A DNA stretch of 64,000 bases from Streptomyces liliifuscus. GTDB lineage: Bacteria > Actinomycetota > Actinomycetes > Streptomycetales > Streptomycetaceae. Within the stretch, counting starts at the first letter, position 1; each line of letters opens with the position of its first letter. Positions 42,916 to 53,875 of the stretch are shown here, piece by piece. The notes under the pieces are model-generated. The model made no database searches. It worked only from the letters and a program-made list of their open reading frames with translations, and had not been told where the DNA came from. The stretch is taken from NCBI RefSeq assembly GCF_016598615.1, contig NZ_CP066831.1:62001-126000 (forward strand), given 5' to 3'. Position numbers and translations under genes: made by a program.

Positions 42916-43838
42916 TCACCCGCCGAAGCCGACGGTGAGTCTGCTGATGAGCTGGCGGCGGCCGAGAATGTAGAGGGCGAGGATCGGGAGCGTGGAGAGG
43001 ACCACCGCGGCCAGGATCGCCTGGATGTTGATGGTCAACTCGCCCTGGAAGCGCCACACGAACAACGGCAGGACCCGCTTGTCGGGGCTCTGGGTGAGGA
43101 TCAGCGGGAAGAGGAAGCCGTTCCACAGGTTCAGGGCGTCGTAGATCGTGACCGTGATCAGGGCAGGGCGCGCCAGGGGCACGGCCGGACTCCAGAGCAT
43201 CCGCCAGTGGCCAGCGCCGTCCGCGCGCATGGACTCGTACAACTCGTCCGGGATGTCACGCAGGAAGTTGACCAGGATGATCACCGTGAGCGGGATCGCG
43301 AACGCCGCCGAGGGGAGCACGATCGCGGGCAGGGTGTCGTACATCTGCGCCTTGGCGATCAGGTAGTACACCGGGATGATCGTGGCCTGGAGTGGGATGG
43401 CGAGTCCCAGCAGGAAGACGCTGAACGCCCAGCGCAGCGCCCGGCTGGCGCCGCAGACGATGGCGTAGGCGTAGGCGTAGGCGTAGGCGGCCAGGAACGA
43501 CACCACGAGGGTCAGCAGCATCGCGCCGACGGTGACCAGGGTGCTGTTGAGGAGGTAGTGGGTGAAGGCGCTGTCCAGGACCAGGCGGTAGTTCTCCAGG
43601 GTGGGACTGGTCGACAGGGCGAGCGGGTTGGAGTAGAACAAGCCCTCGCGGGTGCGCAGGCTGGTGACGACAACCCAGTAGCCAGGGACGAGGACGACCA
43701 CCAGCCAGAGAACGCCGCCAAGGCACCGAGAGGGTTGGTGCCGCACAGACGAGCCAGGCGGCCGGGTGCCCCCGCGGTCGTCGGTGTCGGGCGGGCCGAG
43801 GAGTCGGTGGACGGGGCGTGGGAGACCGCGGACATCAT
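42916..43838 (-). pseudogene. Sugar ABC permease, MalG-like, frameshifted
   Basis: Starts ATG 43838 (overlapping the upstream permease stop, ATGA) as MMSAVSHAPSTDSSARPTPT...TNPLGALAAF, then loses frame. The continuation LWLVVVLVPGYWVVVTSL is in another frame to 42916. One missing base at about 43712 explains it; the repaired length is 307 aa. Six helices, EAA loop ELYESMRADGAGHWRMLWSP near 205, and C-terminal RRQLISRLTVGFGG as in MalG/UgpE-type permeases. Contains a (AY)4 tract from a GGCGTA repeat. Belongs to a carbohydrate importer whose other parts are damaged or gone. Confidence 0.75.
43462..43485. repeat. Hexanucleotide microsatellite (GGCGTA)x4
   Basis: Four perfect tandem GGCGTA units inside the second permease, coding (Ala-Tyr)4 on the minus strand, where relatives usually have a single AYAF-type pair. 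Looks like a slippage expansion. Confidence 0.8.
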
Positions 43839-44250
43839 ATTCCTGCCTGCTGGCTGCGCATCCGGTTGAAGCCGGAGAACCGGAGAATGGCGAGAGAGAG
43901 CAGAAGTCCTGCCAGGACGAGCACCACAGAGATGGCGCTGCGAGGCCCATCTCGTTGCTCTGGAAGCCGGTTATGTACATGTCGAGCGGCAGGATGCGGG
44001 TGGCATAGCCGGGGCCGCCGCCGGGGAGCACGAAGACGAGGTCGAAGTAGGTGAGCGAGCCGACGACCATCAGCGTCGACGACGTGACGATGGTGTAGCG
44101 CAGCTGGGGCAGGGTGATGTGCCAGAACTGCTTGAGCCGACCCGCGCCGTCGATCGACGCCGCCTCGTACAGGGATGCCGGGATCTGCCGGGCTCCGGCC
44201 TGGTAGAGCAGCGTGTGGGCTGCCGGCCCGCCGCACGCACTGCCAGGCGA
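43835..44250 (-). pseudogene. Sugar ABC permease, MalF/UgpA-like, 5'-truncated and frameshifted
   Basis: Only the C-terminal third survives: TLLYQAGARQIPASLYEAAS (EAA loop start), IDGAGRLKQFWHITLPQLRY, then SLTYFDLVFVLPGGGPGYAT. Near 43940 a missing base switches frame, and the protein would finish ISVVLVLAGLLLSLAILRFS...QQAGI with TGA 43835-43837. A further frame change near 44225 may join ILAWQCV to HTLLYQ. The first four helices, a solute-binding protein and the ATPase are absent. An IclR-type palindrome lies at the truncation point. Confidence 0.7.
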
Positions 44251-44284
44251 GTATCCGAAGACCGTCCGGCCCGCACAACGCCGC

Positions 44285-44301
44285 TGTCCATCCAATGAAC
44301 A
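44285..44301. promoter_or_regulatory. IclR-type palindrome, copy 1
   Basis: TGTCCATCCAATGAACA, identical to the site at 45178-45194; palindromic as TGTYCA-5-TGRACA. Situated at the 5' edge of the truncated permease. Confidence 0.6.
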
Positions 44302-44313
44302 ACGAGCAAGTGA

Positions 44314-45093
44314 TCAGCTGTTGCGGACCTTGACGCCAGGGCGCCAGCCGAGGAGGCGGGATATGCCGAGACCGCTCGCGATCACCGACGGAAGCACCGC
44401 CTGGTGCTTCACCGAGTCAGTGCGCACGACCACGGACAGCGCCGCTACGACGCGGCCTTCGCCATTCACGATGCGCATGGCCACCGAATCCGTACCGGGA
44501 GTCAGCTCTTCTCGCACCGTGGCCGTCCCGGTGCGACGGCAGTCGGCGATCTCCTTGCGCAGGACCTCCGGCGCCACGATGCTTCGCGGCGCGTATTCCC
44601 GGAGTTCGCCCGACAGCACGGTCTCGATCAGCTCCGTGCCTCCGTGGCTGAGCAGCACCTTGCCCACACCCGTGCAGTGCAGGGGAAGCCGCCCACCGAC
44701 CTGGGAGACGAGCTCGGGTGCCTCCGGTGCGGACAGTCTCTCGATGATCACCGCTTGCTGGCCCTCCAGGACCGCCACTTGCACGTGCTGGTGGAGCGCG
44801 GTGTAGAGATCCTCGAGGAACGGCTGGGCCAGCGTGCGCAGTGATTCGGTGAGCGGGGCCAGGGTCCCGAGTTGCCACAGACGCAGTCCCACCGTGAATC
44901 TGCCGTCCGGCCGACGATCCAGCGCGCCGAAGTCGGTGAGTTCCATGGCCAGTCTCCGCACAGTGGCATGCGGCATGCCCGTCTTACGCACCAGGTCGGC
45001 GAGGCTGAGCGCAGTGTGCCCGGGCTGGAACACGAACAGTACTTCCAGCAAGCGGGAGCCCACCGTCCTGCCGGGCTCGCTGGTCCGGGGCAT
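44314..45093 (-). CDS. IclR-family regulator
   Basis: 259 aa, ATG 45093. Winged HTH LLEVLFVFQPGHTALSLADLVRKTGMPHATVRRLAMELTDFG (residues 15-57), then the effector domain (QVAVLEGQQAVIIERLSAPEAPEL; LPLHCTGVGKVLLSHGG near 135; C-terminal REELTPGTDSVAMRIVN). Flanked on both sides by identical 17-bp palindromes: one in the divergent promoter with the flavin monooxygenase, one beside the broken sugar permease. This suggests it controlled both. Confidence 0.9.
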   Translation of the reverse strand: MPRTSEPGRTVGSRLLEVLFVFQPGHTALSLADLVRKTGMPHATVRRLAMELTDFGALDRRPDGRFTVGLRLWQLGTLAPLTESLRTLAQPFLEDLYTALHQHVQVAVLEGQQAVIIERLSAPEAPELVSQVGGRLPLHCTGVGKVLLSHGGTELIETVLSGELREYAPRSIVAPEVLRKEIADCRRTGTATVREELTPGTDSVAMRIVNGEGRVVAALSVVVRTDSVKHQAVLPSVIASGLGISRLLGWRPGVKVRNS

Positions 45094-45177
45094 ACCGTAC
45101 TGCCTCCTCGCTGTGCGGTACCGCTCGTCTTGCCCGACTTCTTGCCCGACTCAGCGTAGCGACGCCATGGAAAACGG

Positions 45178-45194
45178 TGTCCATCCAATGAACA
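45178..45194. promoter_or_regulatory. IclR-type palindrome, copy 2
   Basis: TGTCCATCCAATGAACA in the divergent promoter between the IclR gene (start 45093) and the monooxygenase (start 45276). Confidence 0.65.
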
Positions 45195-45275
45195 CAGCCG
45201 TTCCCGGCGCCGCCGAACGCCAGACAGGATCTGGGGCCAGTTGATTTGCCCTGGACGAGCCAGAGGAGTCCATCA

Positions 45276-46469
45276 GTGCCTGCCACCGTGCCGGGTCCGC
45301 GCATTGCCATCGTCGGGGGTGGCATCGGTGGTCTGGCCGCCGGTGCGTTCCTGCGCCGCTCAGGGTTGACGGCCACCGTCTACGAACAGGCGCCCGCACT
45401 CACCGAGGTCGGCGCCGGGCTCGTGATGGCTCCCAATGCCGTACGGCTGCTGCGGCGCCTCGGCACCATGGACCAGTTTCTCGGCCGGGCCGTTCCGCTG
45501 GACTGGGGTTGGGAGTTCCGCCGCTGGGCCGACGGTGGGGTGCTCTCGGTCGAGCAGCTGAACGGTGTCTGTGAGCGGCTCTACGGCGAGCGCACCTACG
45601 TCGTGCACCGGGCCGACCTGCTGGACTCCCTCAGGGCGGCTGTGCCCAGCGAGTGGATCCGCCTGGGCGCACGCTGCACGGCGGTCGACGCACGCAAGGA
45701 CGTCGTGCTGCTGCGCTTCGCCGATGGCAGCCATGCCGAGGCGGACATCGTCATCGGCGCCGACGGCGTGCACTCCGTCGTCCGCAACTCGGTGACCGAG
45801 CCCTCACCGCCGACGTATTCCGGTATCTGCGCCTTCCGCATGCTCGTGCCCGCCCGAGCCGCGCCCGACTTCGCGCTGCGCCGCGCCCAGACCCTCTGGC
45901 TCGGGCCCGGACGGCACTTCGTGCACTATCCGGTCGCCGGTGGGCAGGCCGTCAATCTCGTCGCGTTCGCTCCGGCCGGGGATCACACCGACGAGTCCTG
46001 GAGTACGACGGCCACGATCGAGGAGTTCCATGCCGAGTTCGCCGACTGGGACCCGCGGGTGACGGATCTGATCACCGCCGGCGGTGTACCCGGGCGCTGG
46101 GCGCTGCTGGACCGGGCGCCACTCCGGCGTTGGAGCCGGGGCAGGATCACCTTGCTCGGGGACGCCGCGCATCCCATGTTCCCCTTCTTCGCCCAGGGCG
46201 CGGCCCAGTCCATCGAGGACGCCGCGGTTCTGGCTCGCTGCCTGGCCGCGTATGCGAACGACCCCGAGCGGGCTCTGAAGCGGTACGAGGCGGCGCGGAT
46301 CGAACGCACCACACGCCTGCAGGAGATCAGTCATGGTCGCAGGGATATCAACCATCTGCCCGACGGGCCCGAGCAGCAGGCTCGCGACGCCGCACTGGCC
46401 GGATCCGATCCGCTGGTGCGCAACGGCTGGATCTACGGCTACGACGCCGAGGAGGCACCCACCGCGTGA
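45276..46469 (+). CDS. FAD-dependent hydroxylase (salicylate/3-hydroxybenzoate hydroxylase-like)
   Basis: 397 aa from GTG 45276 with GAGGAG 8 bases upstream; the frame opens at 45246 without a ribosome site. [22 protein letters not shown] near 9-30, [18 protein letters not shown] near 47, [12 protein letters not shown] near 158, [33 protein letters not shown] near 290-322. This is the NahG/6-hydroxynicotinate/3-hydroxybenzoate-6-hydroxylase branch. Its 3' end overlaps (GTGA) a hydroxyquinol-type dioxygenase gene, now broken, so it probably made a trihydroxybenzene or similar substrate for it. Confidence 0.88.
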   Translation: MPATVPGPRIAIVGGGIGGLAAGAFLRRSGLTATVYEQAPALTEVGAGLVMAPNAVRLLRRLGTMDQFLGRAVPLDWGWEFRRWADGGVLSVEQLNGVCERLYGERTYVVHRADLLDSLRAAVPSEWIRLGARCTAVDARKDVVLLRFADGSHAEADIVIGADGVHSVVRNSVTEPSPPTYSGICAFRMLVPARAAPDFALRRAQTLWLGPGRHFVHYPVAGGQAVNLVAFAPAGDHTDESWSTTATIEEFHAEFADWDPRVTDLITAGGVPGRWALLDRAPLRRWSRGRITLLGDAAHPMFPFFAQGAAQSIEDAAVLARCLAAYANDPERALKRYEAARIERTTRLQEISHGRRDINHLPDGPEQQARDAALAGSDPLVRNGWIYGYDAEEAPTA

Positions 46470-47115
46470 ACGACAACGCCGACGGCAGGGGCAACGCCAC
46501 CATGGCCATCGCCACTCCCGCGGCACCGGACCGGCAACGTCAGGTCGAGGAGGAGCTGGTCCAGCCGTCCTCGCGTCATTCCAGGACACCCAGGATCCGC
46601 GGCTCAAAGAGCTGATGCAGGCCCTGGTGCGCCACCTGCCCGCGTTCATCCGGGAGGCCCGCCTGACCGAAGCGGAATGGCAACACGCCATCGACTTCCT
46701 CACCGCGGTCGGCCACATCACCACTGACCGCCGCCAGGAGTTCGTGCTGCTGTCGGACGTCCTGGGCGCGTCCGTGCAAACCATCAACGTCAACCATGGG
46801 ACCACCGCGGGCGCCACCGAAGCCACCGTCGTCGGCCCGTTCTTCGCCAAGGGCTCCCCCGAGATCCCTATGGGGGGGTGACATGGCCGCCGGTGCCCCG
46901 GGACAACCATGTTGGGTCGCGGGCACCGTCACTGATACCGACGGTAATCCGGTCCCCCGAGCGCAACTCGATGTGTGGGAAGCCGACGAGGACGGCCTCT
47001 ACGACGTGCAGTACGGCGAGGACCAGTTGGCCGGCCGGGCACACCGGTTCACGGACGACCAAGGTGACTGCGCCTTCTGGGGACTGACTCCGACGCCATA
47101 CCCCATCCCCTACGA
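46466..47115 (+). pseudogene. Intradiol (hydroxyquinol 1,2-dioxygenase-like), two frameshifts and lost 3' end
   Basis: Starts GTG 46466 inside the monooxygenase stop. Reads [12 protein letters not shown]...VEEELVQ, then needs one extra base near 46565 (CAGCC for CAGGCC) to continue [20 protein letters not shown]. It goes through [20 protein letters not shown] to IPMGG, where a 7-G run near 46874-46880 has one base too many. The third frame continues [36 protein letters not shown] and [11 protein letters not shown]. Both Tyr iron-ligand regions remain, but everything after PYDG, including the two His ligands, is gone. Confidence 0.8.
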
Positions 47116-47124
47116 CGGCCAGGG

Positions 47125-47488
47125 CGTCCTTCAGCTGCACGGGGTTGTTCAGGCCAGGGTTCCCCGGGCCACCAGGGTTGGACAGCAGGACCCAGTGCCG
47201 CTTGCCGAGCGTGCTGGTGCGCAGCCGCGAGTTCTGCAGGCGCAGGGTCCGGCCGTCGGGGTGCTCGTAGTCGACGGGGACGGTGATGGTGGCGCACTGG
47301 TAAGGGGCGGGGGCGTCGGTGTCGCACCGGCGCCATACCGGGTGCTGGCCGTAGTACCGGTCGAGGCGGGAGAGGTGGTCCGCCGCCGCGGGCTTGGCGG
47401 TGGGCGCGGTCGCTCCCTGGGCGATGGGCAGGGCGAGGGCGGCGAGCACTCCGGCGGCCAAAGCGACTGTGCGAGTGGTACGGGACAT
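47125..47488 (-). pseudogene. Secreted tripeptidyl-aminopeptidase-like hydrolase, N-terminal fragment
   Basis: ATG 47488: signal peptide [20 protein letters not shown] ending near residue 25. Then the mature start [34 protein letters not shown] and the oxyanion segment [15 protein letters not shown] near 95-110, typical of Streptomyces SlpD/TAP proteases. Homology ends near 47125, where the frame runs into the back of the intradiol dioxygenase. The serine nucleophile and the rest of the ~500-residue enzyme are missing. Confidence 0.75.
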
Positions 47489-48013
47489 GGGGAATGTCCT
47501 TCTCGGCCACGGGCCGCTGGGGAGAGGCGACGCAACGGCGCCCTGCCTGACTCTCCGATCACCCGGGCCGACGACGCCTCAGCCGAACGGCCAGAGACCC
47601 AGCACGGCCGTCGGCCGAACGGCCGATCTCATACCTGCCGACGCCTGGACGCACGCCCGGTGCGCCACGCCCACGTGGGCCGCCTGTCGGGAACCAGACC
47701 GGCATCGTGGCCGCACAGCGCACCCTGCGTCCCTGCGAGACCCCTCACAGAGCGGTACCGGATCACCGTGATCTCTCCCGGTGCTGTGGGCACGGTGCAG
47801 CCGCGCGTGACGCTGTACGGCTGACCTCGCGCCCTCGCGACGGTTCGTCAAGCCGGTTGGGCGCTGCGCGTCTCCACTGGGGCGCGCAGCGCAGCCGGGC
47901 GCGGCGTGGGCAGGTTTCGTTGCCCAGCCGATGCCTGTAGGTCGCCTGGGCGGTTGATTGTGAGCGAGCGTCATCGCTCTGATTCCCTGCCCGCAAATCG
48001 TTTTGTTCGTCTG
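47489..48013. other. Gene-free stretch in the decayed zone
   Basis: 525 bases with no intact gene. A short in-frame patch at about 47750-47823 ([14 protein letters not shown]) resembles the PG-motif region of an SDR and could be a trace of another lost gene, but the match is short. Confidence 0.4.
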
Positions 48014-50195
<2,182 letters not shown>

Positions 50196-50250
50196 GACAG
50201 GGGGATCCCTTCTCGTCGGTCTTGGGGCGAGGGTGGGTGACGGGCTCGGC

Positions 50251-51837
50251 TCACTCCGCCTGTTCGCGTCCGGCCAGGCGCACCTCTTCGTTGTCCAGAG
50301 CGGCCTGGAGTCGGCGCAGCACGGTGTCGTCGATGTGTCGTTCGTCGCGCAGGCGGACGACGGTTGCGCGTTTGTGGGCGATGAGGGCGAGGCGCAGGTC
50401 GGTGTAGTGGCGGTTGTGGAGCAGGGCCAGATCGCCGTCGGAGCCCGCGCCTCTGGCCCGTACGGTTGCCAGGTGGGCCTCGTACTCCTGGCGCAGCCAC
50501 TCCGTGACCTTCGGGGTAGTGCCCAGTTCGTCGGCGAGGCGCGGCAGTGCCTGGATGGCTTCCTCGGTGGCCGTGGTGTCGGCGAGGACCTCTTCCTCGT
50601 CGACGGACGTGTCGTGAGGCAGCCGGGCCCAGCGCACCACGCCGGGCAGCAGCAGTCCCTGCACCACGAGCGTCACCACGATGACGCCGGAGGTGACGAA
50701 GACGATGAAGTCACGGTCGGGGAAGGGACCGCCGGAGTCGAGGGTCTCGGGCACGGAGAGTGCCACTGCGAGTGACACAGCGCCCCTGAAGCCCGCGAAC
50801 CCGCTGACCACGCGTGCCCGGTGGCTCATTCGCCGCAGCCGTTGCTGGGGACGCCGGTCGATGGCGCGGATCAGGTAAGCGGAGGCGAACAGGAACGCGA
50901 AGCGGACGGCGACCAGGACGACGCTGACCACTCCGATCGCGGTCAGGGCGTCTTGGAGGTCGGATCGGTTCAAGTGGCGGAGCGCGTACTGGAGTTCCAC
51001 TCCGACCAGGACGAACAGGGTGCCGTTGATGATGAAGGTGAGCAGTGGCCAGAAGGCCAGTGCCTGGCGGCGGTGCTCGGCGCGGATCAGGCTCGGGGCG
51101 ACCTGGGCCATGATCAGCCCGCTCACGACGACCGCGAGGACGCCGGAGGCGTGGATCATCTCGGCGAGCAGATACGCGGTGAACGGCGCCAGGATCATGA
51201 CGAGGTTGCCCAGCAGGGGATCGTCCAGGCGCCGGCGCAGGTTCATGTTGACCCAGGCGACCGCCACGCCGACCGCCGCCCCTCCGCCGTAGGCCAGGAG
51301 GAACAGTGCGCCGACATGCGGAAGGGTGAGGTGTTCCTCGCCGACGGTGATACCGACCGCCAGGCCGAAGATGACCAGGGCGGTGCCGTCGTTGACGAGG
51401 CTTTCGGCACGCAGCACGGTGACCTGACGGCGCGGCAGTGCGCGGGCCAAAACGCCCACCGCTGTCGCGTCGGTGGGAGCCACGGCCGCGCCCAGCGCCC
51501 AGGCAGGCCCCCACGGCAGCCCGAGCGCGTGCCCGGCGACCGCGACGGCCCCCGCGGTGAGGATCACCAGGACCGTGCTGAGCAGGGCGATGCCGCGCAG
51601 GTTCGTCCGGATCTCCCGCATGGACGTGGTGAGACTCTCCCAGTACAGCAACACCGGCAGGAAGAGCAGCAGCACCACTTCCGGAGGAAGCTGCGTCTGG
51701 CGCACGGCGGGGACCAGCCCGACAAGGGCACCCACGACCAGCAGCACGACAGGTGGCGCGACGCCCAGGCGCTGCGCGACGAACTGGCCGACCAGCACGG
51801 CCACGCCCAGGAGTACGACGAGTTCGAGACCGATCAC
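50251..51837 (-). CDS. Na+/H+ antiporter (CPA1 family)
   Basis: 528 aa from GTG 51837 (AGGAG 9 bases upstream); the frame is open 60 bases earlier. Twelve predicted helices in the first 420 residues. LGAAVAPTDATAVGVLARALPRR near 116-138 and RAESLVNDGTALVIFGLAVG near 143-162 hold the conserved PTD and ND cation-site acids. FRGAVSLAVALSVPET near 350 is the typical FRG motif. The C-terminal ~130 residues are soluble and helical. Exchanges Na+ (or K+) for H+ for pH and salt homeostasis. Confidence 0.9.
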   Translation of the reverse strand: MIGLELVVLLGVAVLVGQFVAQRLGVAPPVVLLVVGALVGLVPAVRQTQLPPEVVLLLFLPVLLYWESLTTSMREIRTNLRGIALLSTVLVILTAGAVAVAGHALGLPWGPAWALGAAVAPTDATAVGVLARALPRRQVTVLRAESLVNDGTALVIFGLAVGITVGEEHLTLPHVGALFLLAYGGGAAVGVAVAWVNMNLRRRLDDPLLGNLVMILAPFTAYLLAEMIHASGVLAVVVSGLIMAQVAPSLIRAEHRRQALAFWPLLTFIINGTLFVLVGVELQYALRHLNRSDLQDALTAIGVVSVVLVAVRFAFLFASAYLIRAIDRRPQQRLRRMSHRARVVSGFAGFRGAVSLAVALSVPETLDSGGPFPDRDFIVFVTSGVIVVTLVVQGLLLPGVVRWARLPHDTSVDEEEVLADTTATEEAIQALPRLADELGTTPKVTEWLRQEYEAHLATVRARGAGSDGDLALLHNRHYTDLRLALIAHKRATVVRLRDERHIDDTVLRRLQAALDNEEVRLAGREQAE

Positions 51838-51904
51838 GGGGCTTGCTCCTGAGTCGGGCGGACGACCGGCGGGAGTCCAGTGGCCGCCACCGGGCACGTC
51901 GTGC

Positions 51905-52705
51905 TCATCTGGGCACCAGCTTCAGCGTCGTGGCGCGTGCCGCCACCATGGGATCGACGTACGCGCCGCCGAAGCGGCCGTATTTGGTGCGGTACGCGGT
52001 GTCGATGCGGTCGTTGACGCCGGAGTCCGGCACTTCGACGAAGGTGACGTCCTTGTCGACGCCACCGGACCGGACGTGCCCCTCGTGGCTCGCGCGGGCC
52101 GTGAGCCACCAGCCGCCGTCCGTACCCCGGAAGGAGCGGACATACAGGTCGTCACCGTCGCGGACGACCCAGATCGGCACCGGCCTGCGGAGGGTGCCGT
52201 CACGCCGGAGCGGCGCCATCTCCAACTCGTCCGCTCCGCTGATGCGGTTGAGCTCGTCGCTCGTCCATGTCGGTGTCGGTGCGGCGGAAGTGGTGGTGAG
52301 CGGTTGACCGAGGTGGGTACGGGTGATGCCGAGCGAGTCCTCGAAGACGCGGTAGTCGGTGATCAGGCCGTCGGCGACGGTGAAACGCAGGATCATCTCG
52401 CTTTCGAGCAACTGCCCCGAGGGATGGAACCGGGAGGTGTACCGGCCCGGCGCCAGGACCCGTCCGTCGGCCTCCACCATGGTGCCCAGCTCGAATGCGA
52501 GCGGCTCGACGGCGGCGAAGAACGCGGTGAGGGACTGCCGGATCTCCTCCGGGCCGGTGCGGGTCCCGGCCCAGGGGGTCAGTGCCGGGTCGCCCGCGAT
52601 CGTCCACGTCACGTCGGGAGCGAAGTGGACGAGGATTCGCTCCAGGTCGCGTGTGCCGAAGGCGTCGAAGTACGCCTCGACGGTGGCGATCGCCTCGCTG
52701 GTCAT
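51905..52705 (-). CDS. SnoaL-like plus DUF2255 fusion protein
   Basis: 266 aa, ATG 52705. Residues 1-135 are NTF2/SnoaL-like (VEAYFDAFGTRDLERILVHFAPDVTWTIAG; GLITDYRVFEDSLG). Residues 150-266 match the DUF2255 pattern (WTSDELNRISGADELEMAPL, RRPVPIWVVRDGDDLYVRSF, DVTFVEV). The two modules are normally separate proteins; here a short TTTSAAPTPT linker joins them in one frame. Function unknown; the second half has a PPOX-like split barrel appearance. Flanked by the strong terminator at 52.8 kb. Confidence 0.78.
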   Translation of the reverse strand: MTSEAIATVEAYFDAFGTRDLERILVHFAPDVTWTIAGDPALTPWAGTRTGPEEIRQSLTAFFAAVEPLAFELGTMVEADGRVLAPGRYTSRFHPSGQLLESEMILRFTVADGLITDYRVFEDSLGITRTHLGQPLTTTSAAPTPTWTSDELNRISGADELEMAPLRRDGTLRRPVPIWVVRDGDDLYVRSFRGTDGGWWLTARASHEGHVRSGGVDKDVTFVEVPDSGVNDRIDTAYRTKYGRFGGAYVDPMVAARATTLKLVPR

Positions 52706-52767
52706 GACTGGCGGTCCGTTCTGCTCGGTGGCTGCGGCGGTCGAACGGCCGCTGCTGCCTGGTGGTG

Positions 52768-52809
52768 CCGGCGGTGGTGGGCGCTGTCGGCAGCGCCCAC
52801 CACCGCCGG
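52768..52809. terminator. Very strong 19-bp terminator hairpin
   Basis: Stem of 19 bp with core GGCGGTGGTGGGCGCTG and TCGG tetraloop, just after the Zn-ADH stop (52823, minus strand) and upstream of the SnoaL-DUF2255 gene. Confidence 0.85.
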
Positions 52810-52822
52810 GGCTCTACTCAGG

Positions 52823-53839
52823 TCAGGGACGCAGCAGCGTCTTGATGGCGCGGCGTTCGGCCATGGCCTTGTAGCCTTCGGCGGCCTCGTCCAGGGGCAG
52901 CGTGAGGTCGAAGACCTTGCCCGGGTTGATACGGCCGCTGAAGACGCGGTCGATCAGGTCGGGAAGGTAGGCGCGCACGGGGGCGGGGCCACCGCGCAGA
53001 GCGACGTGCGAGAAGAAGAGCTGCTGGCCGTCGATCTGCGTGCCGTGGGGGAAGCCGACGAAGCCGACGTTGCCACCCGGGCGGGCGGACTGCAGGCCCT
53101 GGTGCATCGACTCCTGCGTGCCGACACACTCGAGGACCGAGTCGGCACCGATGCCGTTCGTCAGTTCCTTGACGTGGGCGACGCCTTCCTCGCCGCGCTC
53201 GGTGACGATGTCGGTGGCGCCGAACTCCAGGGCCAGCTTCTTCCGGGACTCGTGGCGGCTCATGGCGATGATGCGTTCGGCGCCCAGTTCCTTGGCGGCG
53301 ATGACGCCGGACAGGCCCACTGCGCCGTCACCGACGACCACGGCGGTCGAACCAGGCTTGACCTCGGCGGCCTTGGCGGCATACCAGCCGGTGCCCATGA
53401 CGTCGGACAGGGTCAGCAGGTCCGGGATCAGGTCGTCGGCCGGCTGCTCCGGGGTGGTGACCAGGGTGCCGTCGGCGAGGGGGATGCGCACGTACTCGGC
53501 CTGGGCGCCGTTCACCCACTGCGCGTGCTGGCAGGAGGTCTGGTAGCCGGCCTGGCAGCTCGGGCAGGTGTTGTCGGAGGCGACGAAGGAGCCGATGACG
53601 AACTGTCCCGGCCTGACGCTCGACACGTCGTTGCCGACCTCCTCGACGATGCCGACGTACTCGTGGCCGATCGGCTGCGGCTCGGCGACCGGCAGGACAC
53701 CCCGGTAGCTCCAGAGATCGGAGCCGCACACGCAGGCGGCGACGGTGCGGATGATGGCGTCCGTCGGTGCCGTGATCTTCGGTTCCGGGGCGTTCTCCAC
53801 CCGGATGTCTCCGGGCGCGTGAATGATGGTTGCTCGCAT
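52823..53839 (-). CDS. Zinc-dependent alcohol dehydrogenase
   Basis: 338 aa, ATG 53839. Catalytic zinc residues CVCGSDLW (Cys, near 37) and PIGHEYVGIVEEVG (near 56), structural-zinc-like cysteines CPSCQAGYQTSC (near 92-103), and Rossmann motif VVVGDGAVGLSGVIAAKELGA near 170. Resembles the glutathione-independent formaldehyde/threonine-type MDRs annotated as Adh-like in Streptomyces stress clusters. Shares direction with the upstream cupin and CMD genes and is probably in one operon ended by the 52.8 kb hairpin. Confidence 0.9.
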   Translation of the reverse strand: MRATIIHAPGDIRVENAPEPKITAPTDAIIRTVAACVCGSDLWSYRGVLPVAEPQPIGHEYVGIVEEVGNDVSSVRPGQFVIGSFVASDNTCPSCQAGYQTSCQHAQWVNGAQAEYVRIPLADGTLVTTPEQPADDLIPDLLTLSDVMGTGWYAAKAAEVKPGSTAVVVGDGAVGLSGVIAAKELGAERIIAMSRHESRKKLALEFGATDIVTERGEEGVAHVKELTNGIGADSVLECVGTQESMHQGLQSARPGGNVGFVGFPHGTQIDGQQLFFSHVALRGGPAPVRAYLPDLIDRVFSGRINPGKVFDLTLPLDEAAEGYKAMAERRAIKTLLRP

Positions 53840-53875
53840 GATGCCTTCTCAGCTCTAGTCGGGTCTGCCGTGGCC

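Noticed and set aside
47750..47823. SDR fragment [14 protein letters not shown]
   Set aside because: Only about 14 residues resemble an SDR PG motif; too short to list as a gene remnant on its own.
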